From contig NZ_KV467169.1 in NCBI RefSeq assembly GCF_001663775.1, positions 224,713-288,712 on the forward strand: a stretch of 64,000 nucleotides of DNA, given 5' to 3'. Positions 1 to 9,327 of this stretch are shown here, piece by piece (position 1 is the stretch's first letter; every line of letters begins with the position of its first letter). Below the pieces are notes generated by a model that was not told the DNA's origin, did not search any database, and saw only the letters and a program-made list of their open reading frames with translations. The stretch is from Arthrobacter sp. B6. Lineage in GTDB: Bacteria; Actinomycetota; Actinomycetes; Actinomycetales; Micrococcaceae. The position numbers and the translations under genes were made by a program.

Positions 1-46
1 CCCCCGGGGGGGGCCCCCCCCGCCGTCGGCACTGCTTGTGAAGCTG
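1..46. other. Window edge with G8C8 palindrome, 3' of pdxS
   Basis: Positions 6-21 are eight G followed by eight C, a perfect 16-base palindrome preceded by five C. It lies just past the stop codon of pdxS on the minus strand. It could fold as a hairpin but has no T-run, so it is a poor intrinsic terminator. Homopolymers like this at a sequence end can also be an assembly artefact. No gene is visible here; pdxT, often the partner of pdxS, is not in the window. Confidence 0.5.
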
Positions 47-973
47 TTACCAGCCGCGCTCTGCGAGGCGGTGGGGCTGCGGGATCTCGTCCACGTTGAT
101 GCCCACCATGGCTTCGCCCAGGCCGCGAGAGGCCTTGGCGATGACGTCGGGGTCATCGAAGAAGGTGGTGGCCTTCACGACGGCGGCGGCACGCTGGGCC
201 GGGTTGCCGGACTTGAAGATCCCGGAACCGACGAACACGCCGTCGGCGCCGAGCTGCATCATCATCGCAGCGTCGGCCGGGGTGGCGATGCCGCCGGCGG
301 TGAACAGCACCACGGGGAGCTTGCCGGTGGTCGCGATTTCCTTGACCAGCTCGTACGGGGCCTGCAGTTCCTTGGCCGCGACGTACAGCTCGTCCTCGGG
401 CAGGGCCGCGAGCTTGAGGATCTCGGCACGGATCTGGCGCATGTGCGTGGTGGCGTTGGAGACATCCCCGGTGCCGGCCTCGCCCTTGGACCGGATCATC
501 GCCGCGCCCTCGTTGATGCGGCGCAGCGCCTCACCCAGGTTGGTGGCACCGCACACAAACGGAACAGTGAAGTTCCACTTGTCGATGTGGTTGGTGTAGT
601 CCGCCGGCGTCAGGACCTCGGACTCGTCGATGTAGTCCACGCCCAGGGACTGCAGGACCTGCGCCTCGACGAAGTGGCCGATCCGGGCCTTGGCCATGAC
701 CGGCACGGACACGGCATCGATGATCTTGTCGATCATGTCCGGATCGGACATCCGGGACACGCCGCCCTGGGCACGGATATCAGCCGGAACGCGTTCCAGC
801 GCCATCACTGCAACGGCACCGGCGTCTTCGGCGATGCGGGCCTGTTCGACGTTGACGACGTCCATGATGACGCCGCCCTTGAGCATCTCAGCCATGCCGC
901 GCTTGACACGGTTGCTGCCCGTGACGCTGTTCGCGGACGAACCGGCTTCGCTGCTTACATCAGGTGTAGACAC
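47..973 (-). CDS. pdxS: Pyridoxal 5'-phosphate synthase, synthase subunit PdxS
   Basis: PdxS condenses ribose 5-phosphate, glyceraldehyde 3-phosphate and ammonia into PLP in the cytosol; the ammonia comes from the glutaminase PdxT. The 308-residue product has the family's TIM-barrel sequence throughout. K95 in [11 protein letters not shown] and K163 in [10 protein letters not shown] match the two family lysines that carry the Schiff-base intermediates. A longer frame reaches 1045, but the GTG at 973 is preferred: AGGGG lies about 6 nt upstream and the length then fits the family. A 136-bp gap separates it from pgsA upstream. No pdxT is seen in the 46 bases downstream, so the partner may lie just outside. 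Confidence 0.96.
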   Translation of the reverse strand: MSTPDVSSEAGSSANSVTGSNRVKRGMAEMLKGGVIMDVVNVEQARIAEDAGAVAVMALERVPADIRAQGGVSRMSDPDMIDKIIDAVSVPVMAKARIGHFVEAQVLQSLGVDYIDESEVLTPADYTNHIDKWNFTVPFVCGATNLGEALRRINEGAAMIRSKGEAGTGDVSNATTHMRQIRAEILKLAALPEDELYVAAKELQAPYELVKEIATTGKLPVVLFTAGGIATPADAAMMMQLGADGVFVGSGIFKSGNPAQRAAAVVKATTFFDDPDVIAKASRGLGEAMVGINVDEIPQPHRLAERGW

Positions 974-1109
974 AAAAACCCCTATGGGTAGATAGATGAC
1001 CTTCGCCGGGCGCGAGGGCGGCATAAAGCCGAAAAGTACACGCACCGGGTTGCCGGATCCATTGACCGGGCAGTCCTAATACTAGTCCCACCGCGGACAG
1101 CGGGCTTAA

Positions 1110-1739
1110 TCAGCCTTCATCAGATGTTGCGGCCCCGGCCAAGGACTGGCGGCGGACCGAAACCACGCGCTGGATCACTGTGACCAGGCTGGCCACGGCA
1201 AGGACTGCCAGCGTCACCTGCAGGACAATGTGGGGCAGGCCGAGGCCCGTGAATCCGGTGACCACCAAAACGGAGACCAGGCGTTCGGCCCGTTCGGCAA
1301 TCCCCACGTTCGCGCTGAACCCGAGGGATTCCGCTTTGGCCCTCGCGTAGGAGACCACCATGCCCAGGACAAGGCAGACCATCGCCCCAACAGCGATCAC
1401 CAGGTCAGCGCCGCCGGTGAAGAACCAGATGGCGAGGCCCGCGAAGAGTGCGCCGTCTGCGATCCTGTCCAGGGTCGAGTCCAGGAAGTTTCCCCAGCGG
1501 CCGCCGGTGTCCCGCATCCTGGCCATGATGCCGTCCAGCACATCGGAGAAGACGAAGGCTGTAATGAACAGCGTCCCCCACCACAGCTGGCCGAGCGGGT
1601 AAAAGACCAGGGCACCAGACACAACCCCCAGCGTTCCCACCACCGTGACGGCGTCGGGGGAGATTCCGATTTTCAGGAGCCAGCGGGCAAGCGGTGTAAA
1701 CAGCGCGGTGAAGAAGCCGCGCGCGTGCCTATTCAGCAT
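1110..1739 (-). CDS. pgsA: Phosphatidylinositol phosphate synthase (CDP-alcohol phosphatidyltransferase)
   Basis: This 209-residue membrane enzyme carries the complete CDP-alcohol phosphotransferase signature: D66-x2-D69-G70-x2-A73-R74, then G83, D87 and D91, the metal- and CDP-binding aspartates. Hydrophobic segments before and after the motif fit the usual six-helix fold. In actinobacteria the copy next to thrS and a HIT gene normally makes phosphatidylinositol phosphate from CDP-diacylglycerol and inositol phosphate, and that context supports this substrate. Its ATG lies 11 nt inside the end of the HIT gene, so the two are translationally coupled. The acyltransferase and PimA mannosyltransferase genes that follow it in mycobacteria are absent here. 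Confidence 0.88.
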   Translation of the reverse strand: MLNRHARGFFTALFTPLARWLLKIGISPDAVTVVGTLGVVSGALVFYPLGQLWWGTLFITAFVFSDVLDGIMARMRDTGGRWGNFLDSTLDRIADGALFAGLAIWFFTGGADLVIAVGAMVCLVLGMVVSYARAKAESLGFSANVGIAERAERLVSVLVVTGFTGLGLPHIVLQVTLAVLAVASLVTVIQRVVSVRRQSLAGAATSDEG

Positions 1740-2322
1740 CCGTCTCCCCGGGCCAGGCCTCGGCTACTTGCCGCCGGACCTCGTCAAGGGTCTGGGTGAC
1801 GGCTTTGGTCTGGGCGATGATCGGGAAGAAATTACCGTCGCCGCCCCACCGCGGAACAATGTGCTGATGCAGGTGCGCCGCGATCCCCGCGCCGCCCACC
1901 ACTCCTTGGTTCATGCCCAGGTTGAAGCCGCCGGGGTTCGATACCTTGCGCAGCACCTTCATGGCGGTCTGGGTCAGCTCGGAGAACTCCGCGGTTTCCT
2001 CCAGCGTGAGGTCTGTGTAGTCGGGCACGTGCCGGTAGGGGCAGACCAGGAGATGGCCGGGGTTGTAAGGGAACAGGTTCAGCACCACGTAGCAGGTCTT
2101 CCCGCGGTAGACGATGAGGGCTTCCTCGTCGGTCCGGGCGGGACCCACGCAGAACGGGCAGTCGTTCTCATTCTTGAACTGGTGCTGGCCACCCTTGATG
2201 TAAGCCATTCGGTGCGGAGTCCACAGGCGCTGGAAGGCATCCGGGACACCGGCGAGGTCAAAGTCGTCGGTCACGCCGGAATCGCCTGGATACCCTGCGC
2301 CTGTGTTCTCCTGCACCGTCAC
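1729..2322 (-). CDS. HIT-family nucleotide hydrolase/phosphorylase
   Basis: The histidine triad H150-L-H152-Q-H154 sits near the C-terminus of this 197-residue protein, preceded by the family's typical fold sequence (NLFPYNPGHLLVCPYRHV). A C55-P-F-C58 pair may bind zinc. The mycobacterial protein at the same position (Rv2613c) is an Ap4A phosphorylase, so a role in clearing dinucleoside polyphosphates made by aminoacyl-tRNA synthetases is plausible next to thrS. That substrate is inference. It starts with GTG only 13 nt after the thrS stop and overlaps pgsA by 11 nt, so it is the middle gene of a tight operon. Confidence 0.9.
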   Translation of the reverse strand: MTVQENTGAGYPGDSGVTDDFDLAGVPDAFQRLWTPHRMAYIKGGQHQFKNENDCPFCVGPARTDEEALIVYRGKTCYVVLNLFPYNPGHLLVCPYRHVPDYTDLTLEETAEFSELTQTAMKVLRKVSNPGGFNLGMNQGVVGGAGIAAHLHQHIVPRWGGDGNFFPIIAQTKAVTQTLDEVRRQVAEAWPGETDAE

Positions 2323-2335
2323 TTATCCGTTTCCG

Positions 2336-4345
2336 CTAGCTGGTCCGGTTATGGACGGCTTCTGTGATCCGCTTAACGGCCTCGGCCACGGGTACGCCGT
2401 TGTCCTGGCTTCCGTCACGGAAGCGGAAGGACACCGCGCCGGCCTCGGCGTCGTCGCCGCCGGCGATGAGGACAAAGGGGATCTTGTCCTTGCTGGCGGT
2501 GCGGATCTTCTTGGGGAACCTGTCCGACGACGTATCCACTTCGGCGCGGATGCCCGCGGCCTTGAGCTGGTCGACGACGTCGAACATGTACTCATTGAAA
2601 GTCTCCGCCACCGGGATGCCCACCACCTGCACAGGTGCGAGCCAGGCGGGGAACGCACCGGCGTAATGCTCGGTCAGCACGCCCATGAACCGCTCGATGG
2701 AGCCAAAAAGTGCGCGGTGGATCATGACGGGCCGCTGACGGGTGCCGTCGGCGGCCTGAAACTCCAGTTCGAATCGCTCCGGGAGGTTGAAGTCCAGCTG
2801 AATAGTGGACATCTGCCAGGTGCGGCCCAGCGCGTCCTTGGCCTGCACGGAAATCTTCGGGCCGTAGAAGGCGGCTCCGCCCGGATCGGCGACCAGTTCG
2901 AGGCCCGAATCCTCGGCCACCTCCGCAAGCGTACGGGTGGCCTCTTCCCAGGCTGCGTCGTCGCCAACGTACTTCTCCGGGTCCTTCGTGGACAGTTCCA
3001 GGTAGAAGTCGTTCAGGCCGTAGTCCTGGAGCAGGCCCAGCACGAAGTTCAGTGTCTTGGTGAGCTCGTCCTTCATCTGCTCGCGGGTGCAGTAAATGTG
3101 GGCATCGTCCTGGGTCATGCCGCGGACACGCGTGAGTCCGTGGACCACACCGGACTTTTCGTACCGGTAGACGGACCCGAATTCGAAGAGCCGCAGCGGC
3201 AGTTCACGGTAGGAACGGCCCCGGGAGCGGAAGATCAGGTTGTGCATGGGGCAGTTCATCGGCTTCAGGTAGTAGTCCTGTGCCGGCTTGCGGACGGTTC
3301 CGTCAGCGTTGAGTTCCTCATCCACCCGCATGGGCGGGAACATGCCGTCCTTGTACCAGTCAAGGTGGCCCGAGACCTCGTACAGGTGGCCCTTGGTGAT
3401 GTGGGGTGTGTAGACGAATTCGTAGCCAGCGTCGACGTGGCGCTGCCGCGAGTAGTCCTCCATCTCCTTGCGGATGATGCCGCCCTTGGGGTGGAAGACA
3501 GGCAGGCCGGAGCCAAGTTCGTCCGGGAAAGAAAACAGGTCCAGCTCCACGCCGAGCTTGCGGTGATCGCGCCGTTCCGCTTCGGCCAGGCGTTCCTGGT
3601 ACGCCTTCAGCTCTTCCTTGGTGGGCCAGGCGGTGCCGTAGATGCGCTGCAGCTGCTGGTTTTTCTGGTTGCCCAGCCAGTAGGCGGAGGAGGAACGGGT
3701 CAGGGCGAACGCGTTGGAAATGAGTTTGGTGTTGGGCAGGTGCGGGCCGCGGCAGAGGTCGCACCAGACGGTGTTTCCCTCCTTGCGCTCCACGTTGTCG
3801 TAGATCGTGATGTCCCCGGCACCGACCTCGACGTTGACGCCTTCCCCGGCTTCGGCAGCTTCGTTCTTCTTGCCCAGCAGTTCCAGCTTGTAGGGCTCGT
3901 TCTTCATGGCTTCACGGGCCTCGTCCTCGCTGACCACGCGGCGGACGAACTTCTGGTTCTGGTTGACGATCTTGAGCATCATCTTTTCGAGGGTCTTCAG
4001 GTCCTCGGGCGTGAACGGCTCGGCGACATCAAAGTCGAAGTAGAAACCGTCAGTGATGTACGGTCCGATGCCCAGCTTGGCGTCAGGGCGCAACTGCTGA
4101 ACGGCCTGGGCCATCACATGGGCGGTGGAGTGGCGGAGCACGTTCAGTCCATCGGGTGAACCTATGGTGACGGCCTGGATGTCCGCACCTTCGGGCAGTT
4201 CCTGGTCCAGGTCCTTCAGCTCGCCGTTGACGCGGGCCACAACGACGTCGCGGCGCTCAAAGAAGAGTTCCGCACCGGTTGTCCCGGTAGTCACCTTGGT
4301 CTCTTCGCCATCGACGATGAGGGTGATCTGCTGGGCATCTGACAC
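2336..4345 (-). CDS. thrS: Threonyl-tRNA synthetase
   Basis: ThrRS charges tRNA-Thr with threonine. The 669-residue product has the full bacterial layout: an N-terminal TGS domain (from [12 protein letters not shown]), an editing domain with HSTAH and CDLCRGPH, then the class II catalytic core. Zinc ligands are visible at MNCPMHN, DDAHIYC and IHRALFG. Motif 2 lies around [17 protein letters not shown], motif 3 around SIERFMG, and a C-terminal anticodon-binding domain ends the protein. It is the first gene of the thrS-HIT-pgsA operon. The 146-bp gap to dnaE2 shows no T-box-like leader that I can recognise. Confidence 0.98.
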   Translation of the reverse strand: MSDAQQITLIVDGEETKVTTGTTGAELFFERRDVVVARVNGELKDLDQELPEGADIQAVTIGSPDGLNVLRHSTAHVMAQAVQQLRPDAKLGIGPYITDGFYFDFDVAEPFTPEDLKTLEKMMLKIVNQNQKFVRRVVSEDEAREAMKNEPYKLELLGKKNEAAEAGEGVNVEVGAGDITIYDNVERKEGNTVWCDLCRGPHLPNTKLISNAFALTRSSSAYWLGNQKNQQLQRIYGTAWPTKEELKAYQERLAEAERRDHRKLGVELDLFSFPDELGSGLPVFHPKGGIIRKEMEDYSRQRHVDAGYEFVYTPHITKGHLYEVSGHLDWYKDGMFPPMRVDEELNADGTVRKPAQDYYLKPMNCPMHNLIFRSRGRSYRELPLRLFEFGSVYRYEKSGVVHGLTRVRGMTQDDAHIYCTREQMKDELTKTLNFVLGLLQDYGLNDFYLELSTKDPEKYVGDDAAWEEATRTLAEVAEDSGLELVADPGGAAFYGPKISVQAKDALGRTWQMSTIQLDFNLPERFELEFQAADGTRQRPVMIHRALFGSIERFMGVLTEHYAGAFPAWLAPVQVVGIPVAETFNEYMFDVVDQLKAAGIRAEVDTSSDRFPKKIRTASKDKIPFVLIAGGDDAEAGAVSFRFRDGSQDNGVPVAEAVKRITEAVHNRTS

Positions 4346-4491
4346 GGGTGTCTCCTATTCAAAGTTTAGGCTTCATAGCTTGTGGCGTACGGGGACCACA
4401 GCCAGCCACCGTCAATGCTATCGGTTTCCCAAGAGGCCGACCAACGGGACCCGCGGGCTCCGGGGGCCTGGTGCGGCTGGTGCGGAGCGGC

Positions 4492-7400
4492 TCAGCCGCC
4501 CATTCCGGTGATGGCCAGGCTGCGGCTGATTCCGTCCAGGGGATGCGGTACGTCGGTTGTCTCGGGCCTGGAAGCCGGGAACGGGAGGGTCTCAACCCTG
4601 CTCAGGTCCCAGGCCATGGTGGCGCTCAGGCTGATTCCACGGGGGCCTGTCCGCCTGGTAGTGCCGCGGATGAGCAACAGCCTTGTACCAAACAGCAGCA
4701 GCCCTGCCTGCTCCTGCGCTTCGTGGAAGAAGACCGAGTCGATACAGCCTGTGCCGTCGTCGATGCTGATGAAAACCACGCGCCGCCCGCCTCGCATTGG
4801 CGGGGTCTGGGTGGCGATACGCACGCCTGCCACCAACACTTCCGTGCCGTTGCGCAGGCCCAGGAGCTTGTCTGCCGTGGTGACGCCGAGCCTGTCCAGC
4901 ATGGGACGGTGACTGTCCATCAGGTGCCCGCTGGCATCAATGGCCATCAGGTCCAGCTCAGCACGGACGTTGTCCACGAGAGTTGGTGCGGGAAGTCCGG
5001 GTTTGACGTTTCGAAGTTCCACGTCCCCCAGTGGCAGGGCCAACTGACCCTCAATCACCTCAATGCCCTTCCGTGCGGTACCCGAAGACTGCATCCTCTG
5101 CAGATGCTGGACGAGGTCTGCCCGGTTGGCTACCCCGCCCGACTCCCGGTGCAGGGAATCAAAGGCTCCCAGTTGGGCCAGCCTCTTGATGCTGGGTTTG
5201 CTGAGCCGGGACCGAGCCCGGAGATCAGCCAGCGAGTCATACGGCTGCCCCGCCACGATGCGTTTGAGCTCCGCACCTGAAAGCCCGTAAATGCCCTTCA
5301 GGCTCAACCTGATGCCCAGCTTGCCCCGGTCCGGCCCTTCAGTGACCCGTTCCACGCGGTATTCCGCCTGGCTCCGGTTGATATCCAAGGGCAGGATGGG
5401 GATTCCCAGCCTGCGGGCTTCAGCCACCAGGAGCCGCTTGGGATACATGCCAGGATCGTGCTCCCACAACCCGGCGAGGAAAGCCTCCGGGTGGTGCGCC
5501 TTCAGCCAGGCTGACTGGTAGGTGGGTACGGCAAAGGCGGCACCGTGCGCCTTGCAGAAGCCGAAGCTTCCAAAGGCCTTCAGTGTGCCCCACACCTGGT
5601 CCACAACGTCCGGTGAATAACCTTTGGCCCTGGCCTCTTTCCGGAAGAACTCCTCCACCTTCGGTTCGAGGGCCTCGTTGCCCAGTGCACGCCGGAATTC
5701 GTCCGCGCGGGCAAGTCCGCAATCCGTCATGACATTGAAAGTCTTCAGGATCTGTTCGTGGAAAACCGTGACACCGTGGGTTTCCTGCAGCACCGGTTTG
5801 AGGTCAGGGTGGGGATAGACCTCCGGGGCAAAACCATGGCGGTGCTCAAGGAAGGGCCGCACCATGTCGGATTTCATGGGTCCCGGCCGGAACAGCGAAA
5901 TGTCGATGATGAGGTCGTTGAATTCACGCGGCGCCATCTTGCCAATAAGCTCACGCTGGCCCGGAGATTCGATCTGGAAGCAGCCCAGGGTGTGGGTGCT
6001 GCGGATCAGGTCATAGGTGGGTTCGTCGTCCAGCGGAACGGCGTTGAGGTTGATGTGGCCGTTGTCCGCGATGAAGTCCGGGCCGGTTCCCTCCGGACCC
6101 ATTGGGTGTGCTCCGGCCGCCACAACCTCGGCTTTGGAAGGATGGATCCGGATCACCTCACGGACAGCGAAAGCCATGGCGCTCTGCATCCTTACCCCCA
6201 GGACATCCAGCTTGAGCATCCCCATGGGGTCCATGTCGTGTTTGTCGAACTGGCTCATGGGCAATCCCAGCCCGCTGGGCTGCACAGGAGTGCGGTCCAG
6301 CAGCGTGGCATCTCCCAGGATCACGCCGCAGGGGTGCATGGAAATATGGCGGGGAAGCCGGTCCAGCCGTTCCGTGAGGTCCACCAGGAGATCAAGCTGC
6401 TGGTTTTCGGCAAAGTCCCTTTGCTCCACCCTGCCGGCAAACTCACGCAGTTCAGGCTTCTCCACCAGCGCTTCACGGAACTTACCGGCCGAAAAACGCC
6501 ACAACTGCTTGGCAATCTCCCCTACGTCGGCGTCGTCCATGCCCAAGGCCATGCCGGCGTCACGGACAGCGCCGCGTGCCCGGTACCCGTTCTGCATGCT
6601 CATCAGCGTGACGCGCTCGGAACCGAAGCGGTCAAAGATCCTCCGGTAGACGTTGTGCCTCTCTGCACTTTCAACATCAATGTCGATGTCCGGAAGGGTA
6701 GCCCGGTCCTGGGACAGGAACCGTTCGAAGATCAAGTCATGCTGCAGCGGGTTCACCTGGCTGACATCAATGAGGTAGTTGACCAGGCTGGACGCTCCGG
6801 ATCCCCGGGCAGCAGCGCGGACTCCCATGTCAATGATCATCCGGGACACTTCGGCCACGGTCAGGAAGTAGGAGGAGAAGCCGAGGCTCCTGATGATCCC
6901 CAGTTCGTGATCCAGCCGCGAGCGCATGTCCTTTTCGGCGGCACCGGAAACGCCGGGGAACCTCCTGCCGATACCGGCCTCGCAGCGCTGGACCAGCTCA
7001 AGGTGCGGATCCTGGCTGATGCCGATGACCGAGGCCTCGGGCACCACTGGCTGCTTCCAGCCCATGTCAGTCACGGGGTCAATCCTGCAGAGGTCGGCGA
7101 GCGCCTCGGTCTGCGCCATAAGCTGTTTGAGGTCCGCCGCGCCATAACCAGCGGCGCCGATGATCTCCTTGCCCAGTTGGAGCATCTGGCCGGACGGTTT
7201 CAGCCAGCCCTGGCCGTTGGGCTGGAGCATGGGTTCGGCGGCAAGTTCAGGCAGTGACTTCAACGTGCGGGCCGAATCCAGGACGTCCGCTGTTGCGGCA
7301 CCATCCTCGGCGCAGTACCGGACTGCGTTGGTGAGCACGGCGGGGACCTGGTGTTCCTCAGCGAGTTTGAGCATCCGCACTGCATGGGCGGTGCTCAGCG

Positions 7401-7980
7401 GTGAGCCAGGTGCACTGAGCTGGGAGACCACTTCGGCAACCATGGCCCCCTGGGGCATTGCTTCCAGCCAGCGTTTGAAGAGGGTACGGGGTCGGAGGTA
7501 ACGCCGGCCTCCCATGGCACGTCCGACGTCGGAATCCGGACCGATCAGGACCGTCAGGACCGGCTTCAGTGTTTTCGGGTCAAGCGTCCGGGAGGCGAGT
7601 TCCGCGCGGGTAACTGCCACCGGCACCACTCCCCCGGCTTTGCCGGATGTCCGGGCATGGGCATCGGACACAAGCCTGCAGAGGGCACGGTAGCCCGCAC
7701 CGCTGTTGTGGCCGCGGGCGAGCACCACCACGCGTCCGGCGATTTGGGTGCGGTGATCGCCGTCGTCGTCGAACACCGCGAGGTCAACCCCCACGATGGG
7801 GTCAATCCCGGCGACCATGCAGGCTTTGAGGTGTTTGACTGTGCCGTACAGGCCGTCCCGGTCTGTGCAGGCGAGAGCGGTGGCGCCGTCAGCGGCGGCA
7901 ACCTGGGCGAGTTCGTCCGGCCAGGACACCCCGTAATGGGCGCTGAAGGCAGTGGAAACGTGGAGATGCGTGAAGGTCAT
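4492..7980 (-). CDS. dnaE2: Error-prone DNA polymerase III alpha subunit DnaE2
   Basis: This 1162-residue C-family polymerase begins with a PHP domain (from MTFTHLHVSTAFSAHYGVSW). It has the catalytic aspartate motif LPDIDIDVES typical of DnaE2 and the DNA-binding C-terminal part, ending in an OB-fold region. DnaE2 performs translesion synthesis and damage-induced mutagenesis, usually with ImuA' and ImuB. Its ATG overlaps the stop of the upstream DUF6504 gene (ATGA), so both share the SOS-boxed promoter near 8.4 kb. Neither imuA' nor imuB is adjacent. Length and motifs look intact. Confidence 0.96.
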   Translation of the reverse strand: MTFTHLHVSTAFSAHYGVSWPDELAQVAAADGATALACTDRDGLYGTVKHLKACMVAGIDPIVGVDLAVFDDDGDHRTQIAGRVVVLARGHNSGAGYRALCRLVSDAHARTSGKAGGVVPVAVTRAELASRTLDPKTLKPVLTVLIGPDSDVGRAMGGRRYLRPRTLFKRWLEAMPQGAMVAEVVSQLSAPGSPLSTAHAVRMLKLAEEHQVPAVLTNAVRYCAEDGAATADVLDSARTLKSLPELAAEPMLQPNGQGWLKPSGQMLQLGKEIIGAAGYGAADLKQLMAQTEALADLCRIDPVTDMGWKQPVVPEASVIGISQDPHLELVQRCEAGIGRRFPGVSGAAEKDMRSRLDHELGIIRSLGFSSYFLTVAEVSRMIIDMGVRAAARGSGASSLVNYLIDVSQVNPLQHDLIFERFLSQDRATLPDIDIDVESAERHNVYRRIFDRFGSERVTLMSMQNGYRARGAVRDAGMALGMDDADVGEIAKQLWRFSAGKFREALVEKPELREFAGRVEQRDFAENQQLDLLVDLTERLDRLPRHISMHPCGVILGDATLLDRTPVQPSGLGLPMSQFDKHDMDPMGMLKLDVLGVRMQSAMAFAVREVIRIHPSKAEVVAAGAHPMGPEGTGPDFIADNGHINLNAVPLDDEPTYDLIRSTHTLGCFQIESPGQRELIGKMAPREFNDLIIDISLFRPGPMKSDMVRPFLEHRHGFAPEVYPHPDLKPVLQETHGVTVFHEQILKTFNVMTDCGLARADEFRRALGNEALEPKVEEFFRKEARAKGYSPDVVDQVWGTLKAFGSFGFCKAHGAAFAVPTYQSAWLKAHHPEAFLAGLWEHDPGMYPKRLLVAEARRLGIPILPLDINRSQAEYRVERVTEGPDRGKLGIRLSLKGIYGLSGAELKRIVAGQPYDSLADLRARSRLSKPSIKRLAQLGAFDSLHRESGGVANRADLVQHLQRMQSSGTARKGIEVIEGQLALPLGDVELRNVKPGLPAPTLVDNVRAELDLMAIDASGHLMDSHRPMLDRLGVTTADKLLGLRNGTEVLVAGVRIATQTPPMRGGRRVVFISIDDGTGCIDSVFFHEAQEQAGLLLFGTRLLLIRGTTRRTGPRGISLSATMAWDLSRVETLPFPASRPETTDVPHPLDGISRSLAITGMGG

Positions 7981-8339
7981 GCTGTTCTGGGTTGGAGTGC
8001 GTCGTGGATCCGGAGCAGCCGCCAGCGGCCACTTCCGAGGTGCCGGCTGAGGTCCAGGGTGAGGGTTTCTTCCCCAACCTCGCCCTTCCCCGGACGGTCA
8101 GGGTGTCCTGAATCAAAGTGCAGCGGATCCGCACGCACCTGGACCCGCCAGATCTCATGGTCCACCAGCCCTGGCCCGGTTCCCAGCGGTGCGCGGCTTT
8201 CCTCGGCCCACCACTGCCGGCGTTCAAACCACCGCACCGGGTCCGCGCACACGGTGTAGTGCCGCCCTGCCCATTGGAGGGACACAGGCAGGCCGGCAGC
8301 GCTGCAGACTACGTCCACAGATTCGCTGAACATGCCCAT
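7977..8339 (-). CDS. DUF6504 family protein, co-transcribed with dnaE2
   Basis: The 120-residue product resembles the small DUF6504 proteins that sit beside dnaE2/imuB in actinobacteria; no biochemical function is known to me. It has a conserved-looking N-terminal half (SVDVVCSAAGLPVSLQWAGR) with aromatic clusters and no membrane segment. An upstream in-frame extension exists, but the ATG at 8339 has AGGGAGG five bases before it and is preferred. The stop overlaps the dnaE2 start by 4 nt, which implies coupled translation. The SOS box about 70 bp upstream makes it damage-inducible. Confidence 0.8.
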   Translation of the reverse strand: MGMFSESVDVVCSAAGLPVSLQWAGRHYTVCADPVRWFERRQWWAEESRAPLGTGPGLVDHEIWRVQVRADPLHFDSGHPDRPGKGEVGEETLTLDLSRHLGSGRWRLLRIHDALQPRTA

Positions 8340-8409
8340 GCGCGCCTCCCTGAACTGAAATGAACCGCTGCCCAGGATGGTCCCGTCCCGGGGTTTCGAA
8401 TACAGCCAT

Positions 8410-8425
8410 TCGAATACTTGTTCGA
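8410..8425 (-). promoter_or_regulatory. SOS box (LexA operator) for the DUF6504-dnaE2 operon
   Basis: Read on the minus strand the site is TCGAACAAGTATTCGA, against the mycobacterial/actinobacterial LexA consensus TCGAAC-N4-GTTCGA; one base differs (A for G at the start of the right half). It lies about 70 bp upstream of the DUF6504 start on an AT-richer stretch. Damage-inducible control of dnaE2 is well established in related bacteria, so function and context agree. Confidence 0.85.
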
Positions 8426-8505
8426 ATAATTCCAGTCTACGCCGGGGCCGGGACAAAACCTAGACAGGGGTGGACGGACGGGACGGCAGGGAGCAGGATT
8501 GTGCC

Positions 8506-8895
8506 ATGAGCACCAATGACGCACTCCTCAAGCACGTAAGCATCAAAGCCCAGGACTCCACACTCCTGGCCACTTTTGATATTGACGGCAATATCCCCGG
8601 TTCGGGCGCGTACGTGGTGGGTCTTGTGGCCGCCAGCCCTGACTACTCCTCTCAAAGACGGCTGGGCATTGAATTCATGAACGGTGAGGCGATCGCCTTC
8701 TACTCGTTCAGCCATGAACAGGGAACCGAGGAGAACTTCGATCTCAGCGGAGTCACTCACTCCGGCAGTACTATCACTGGCGTCTTCCCCCTTGACGCCA
8801 TCCACGGGCTGGGCAAGGGGCACATCATGTCGGCCTTCAGCGAGGCTGACGGCCGGGAATTCCAGGCAGGCATCGCTGTCGAGGAAGCCCTGTAA
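8506..8895 (+). CDS. Conserved hypothetical protein, 129 aa
   Basis: I do not recognise a named family. The product begins MSTNDALLKHVSIKAQDSTL and reads as a soluble, beta-rich single domain rich in alternating hydrophobic and glycine residues. It has no signal peptide or membrane segment. The ATG at 8506 is chosen over an earlier in-frame one because AGGA lies about 9 nt upstream. It stands alone, divergent from the SOS operon, and is followed by a strong terminator hairpin. Confidence 0.7.
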   Translation: MSTNDALLKHVSIKAQDSTLLATFDIDGNIPGSGAYVVGLVAASPDYSSQRRLGIEFMNGEAIAFYSFSHEQGTEENFDLSGVTHSGSTITGVFPLDAIHGLGKGHIMSAFSEADGREFQAGIAVEEAL

Positions 8896-8909
8896 CAAGG
8901 CATAAAGCG

Positions 8910-8946
8910 GGCGCCCTGCCGGAAACACGTCCGGATGCAGGGCGCC
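8910..8946. terminator. Bidirectional terminator between convergent genes
   Basis: GGCGCCCTGC at 8910-8919 pairs with GCAGGGCGCC at 8937-8946, and an inner CCGG/CCGG closes the loop. It sits between the stop codons of the convergent 8506 gene and chorismate mutase gene. Confidence 0.8.
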
Positions 8947-8987
8947 TTGGAATTAGCTGGAACAGCTGGGAATTATGTGGAACAGCC

Positions 8988-9308
8988 TCAGCTGTTTTCC
9001 TTGTGGACCTTCATCTCGAGTTCGATGAAGCCCGAAATCATGGCCCGGTACGTGGATTCCACGATGTCCGGATCAATGTCCTTCTTCTCCGCGGCGGACC
9101 GGACGTGCTCAATGATCCGTTCCACCCGCCCGGGGGCCCGGACTTCGGCGTCGTCCCCCTTGAGGGTTCCGGCGATCCGGATCAGCCGTTCACGCCGGGC
9201 AATGAGGGTGACGATCTGCTCATCCACCTCGTCGACTGCAATCCGCACGGCGGCGAGCTGTTCCTTGTCGGCCAGCGCGTCCCTGTCGTTTCCTTGAATT
9301 GTCGCCAT
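8988..9308 (-). CDS. Chorismate mutase (AroQ type)
   Basis: This 106-residue, all-helical protein matches the AroQ fold: an N-terminal helix with RIAVDEVDEQIVTLIARRERL, followed by the conserved helix turn around RVERIIEHVR. It converts chorismate to prephenate for phenylalanine and tyrosine synthesis. The family's active-site arginine and the D-E-x-I pattern are visible in the first helix. The ATG at 9308 (MATIQGNDRD) is preferred to an upstream start that would overlap the divergent VOC gene; its Shine-Dalgarno is weak (AGAAG). Confidence 0.88.
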   Translation of the reverse strand: MATIQGNDRDALADKEQLAAVRIAVDEVDEQIVTLIARRERLIRIAGTLKGDDAEVRAPGRVERIIEHVRSAAEKKDIDPDIVESTYRAMISGFIELEMKVHKENS

Positions 9309-9327
9309 CTTCTGACAGTATCGAAGC

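Noticed and set aside
2303..4159. 618-codon plus-strand open frame opposite thrS
   Set aside because: It is the antisense shadow of a clear threonyl-tRNA synthetase; GC-rich third positions keep the opposite strand open.
4346..4491. Possible T-box leader upstream of thrS
   Set aside because: The 146-bp gap has no T-box-like conserved block or specifier hairpin that I could identify.
5758..7257. 499-codon plus-strand open frame opposite dnaE2
   Set aside because: Antisense shadow; no domain, and dnaE2 covers the same bases with clear motifs.
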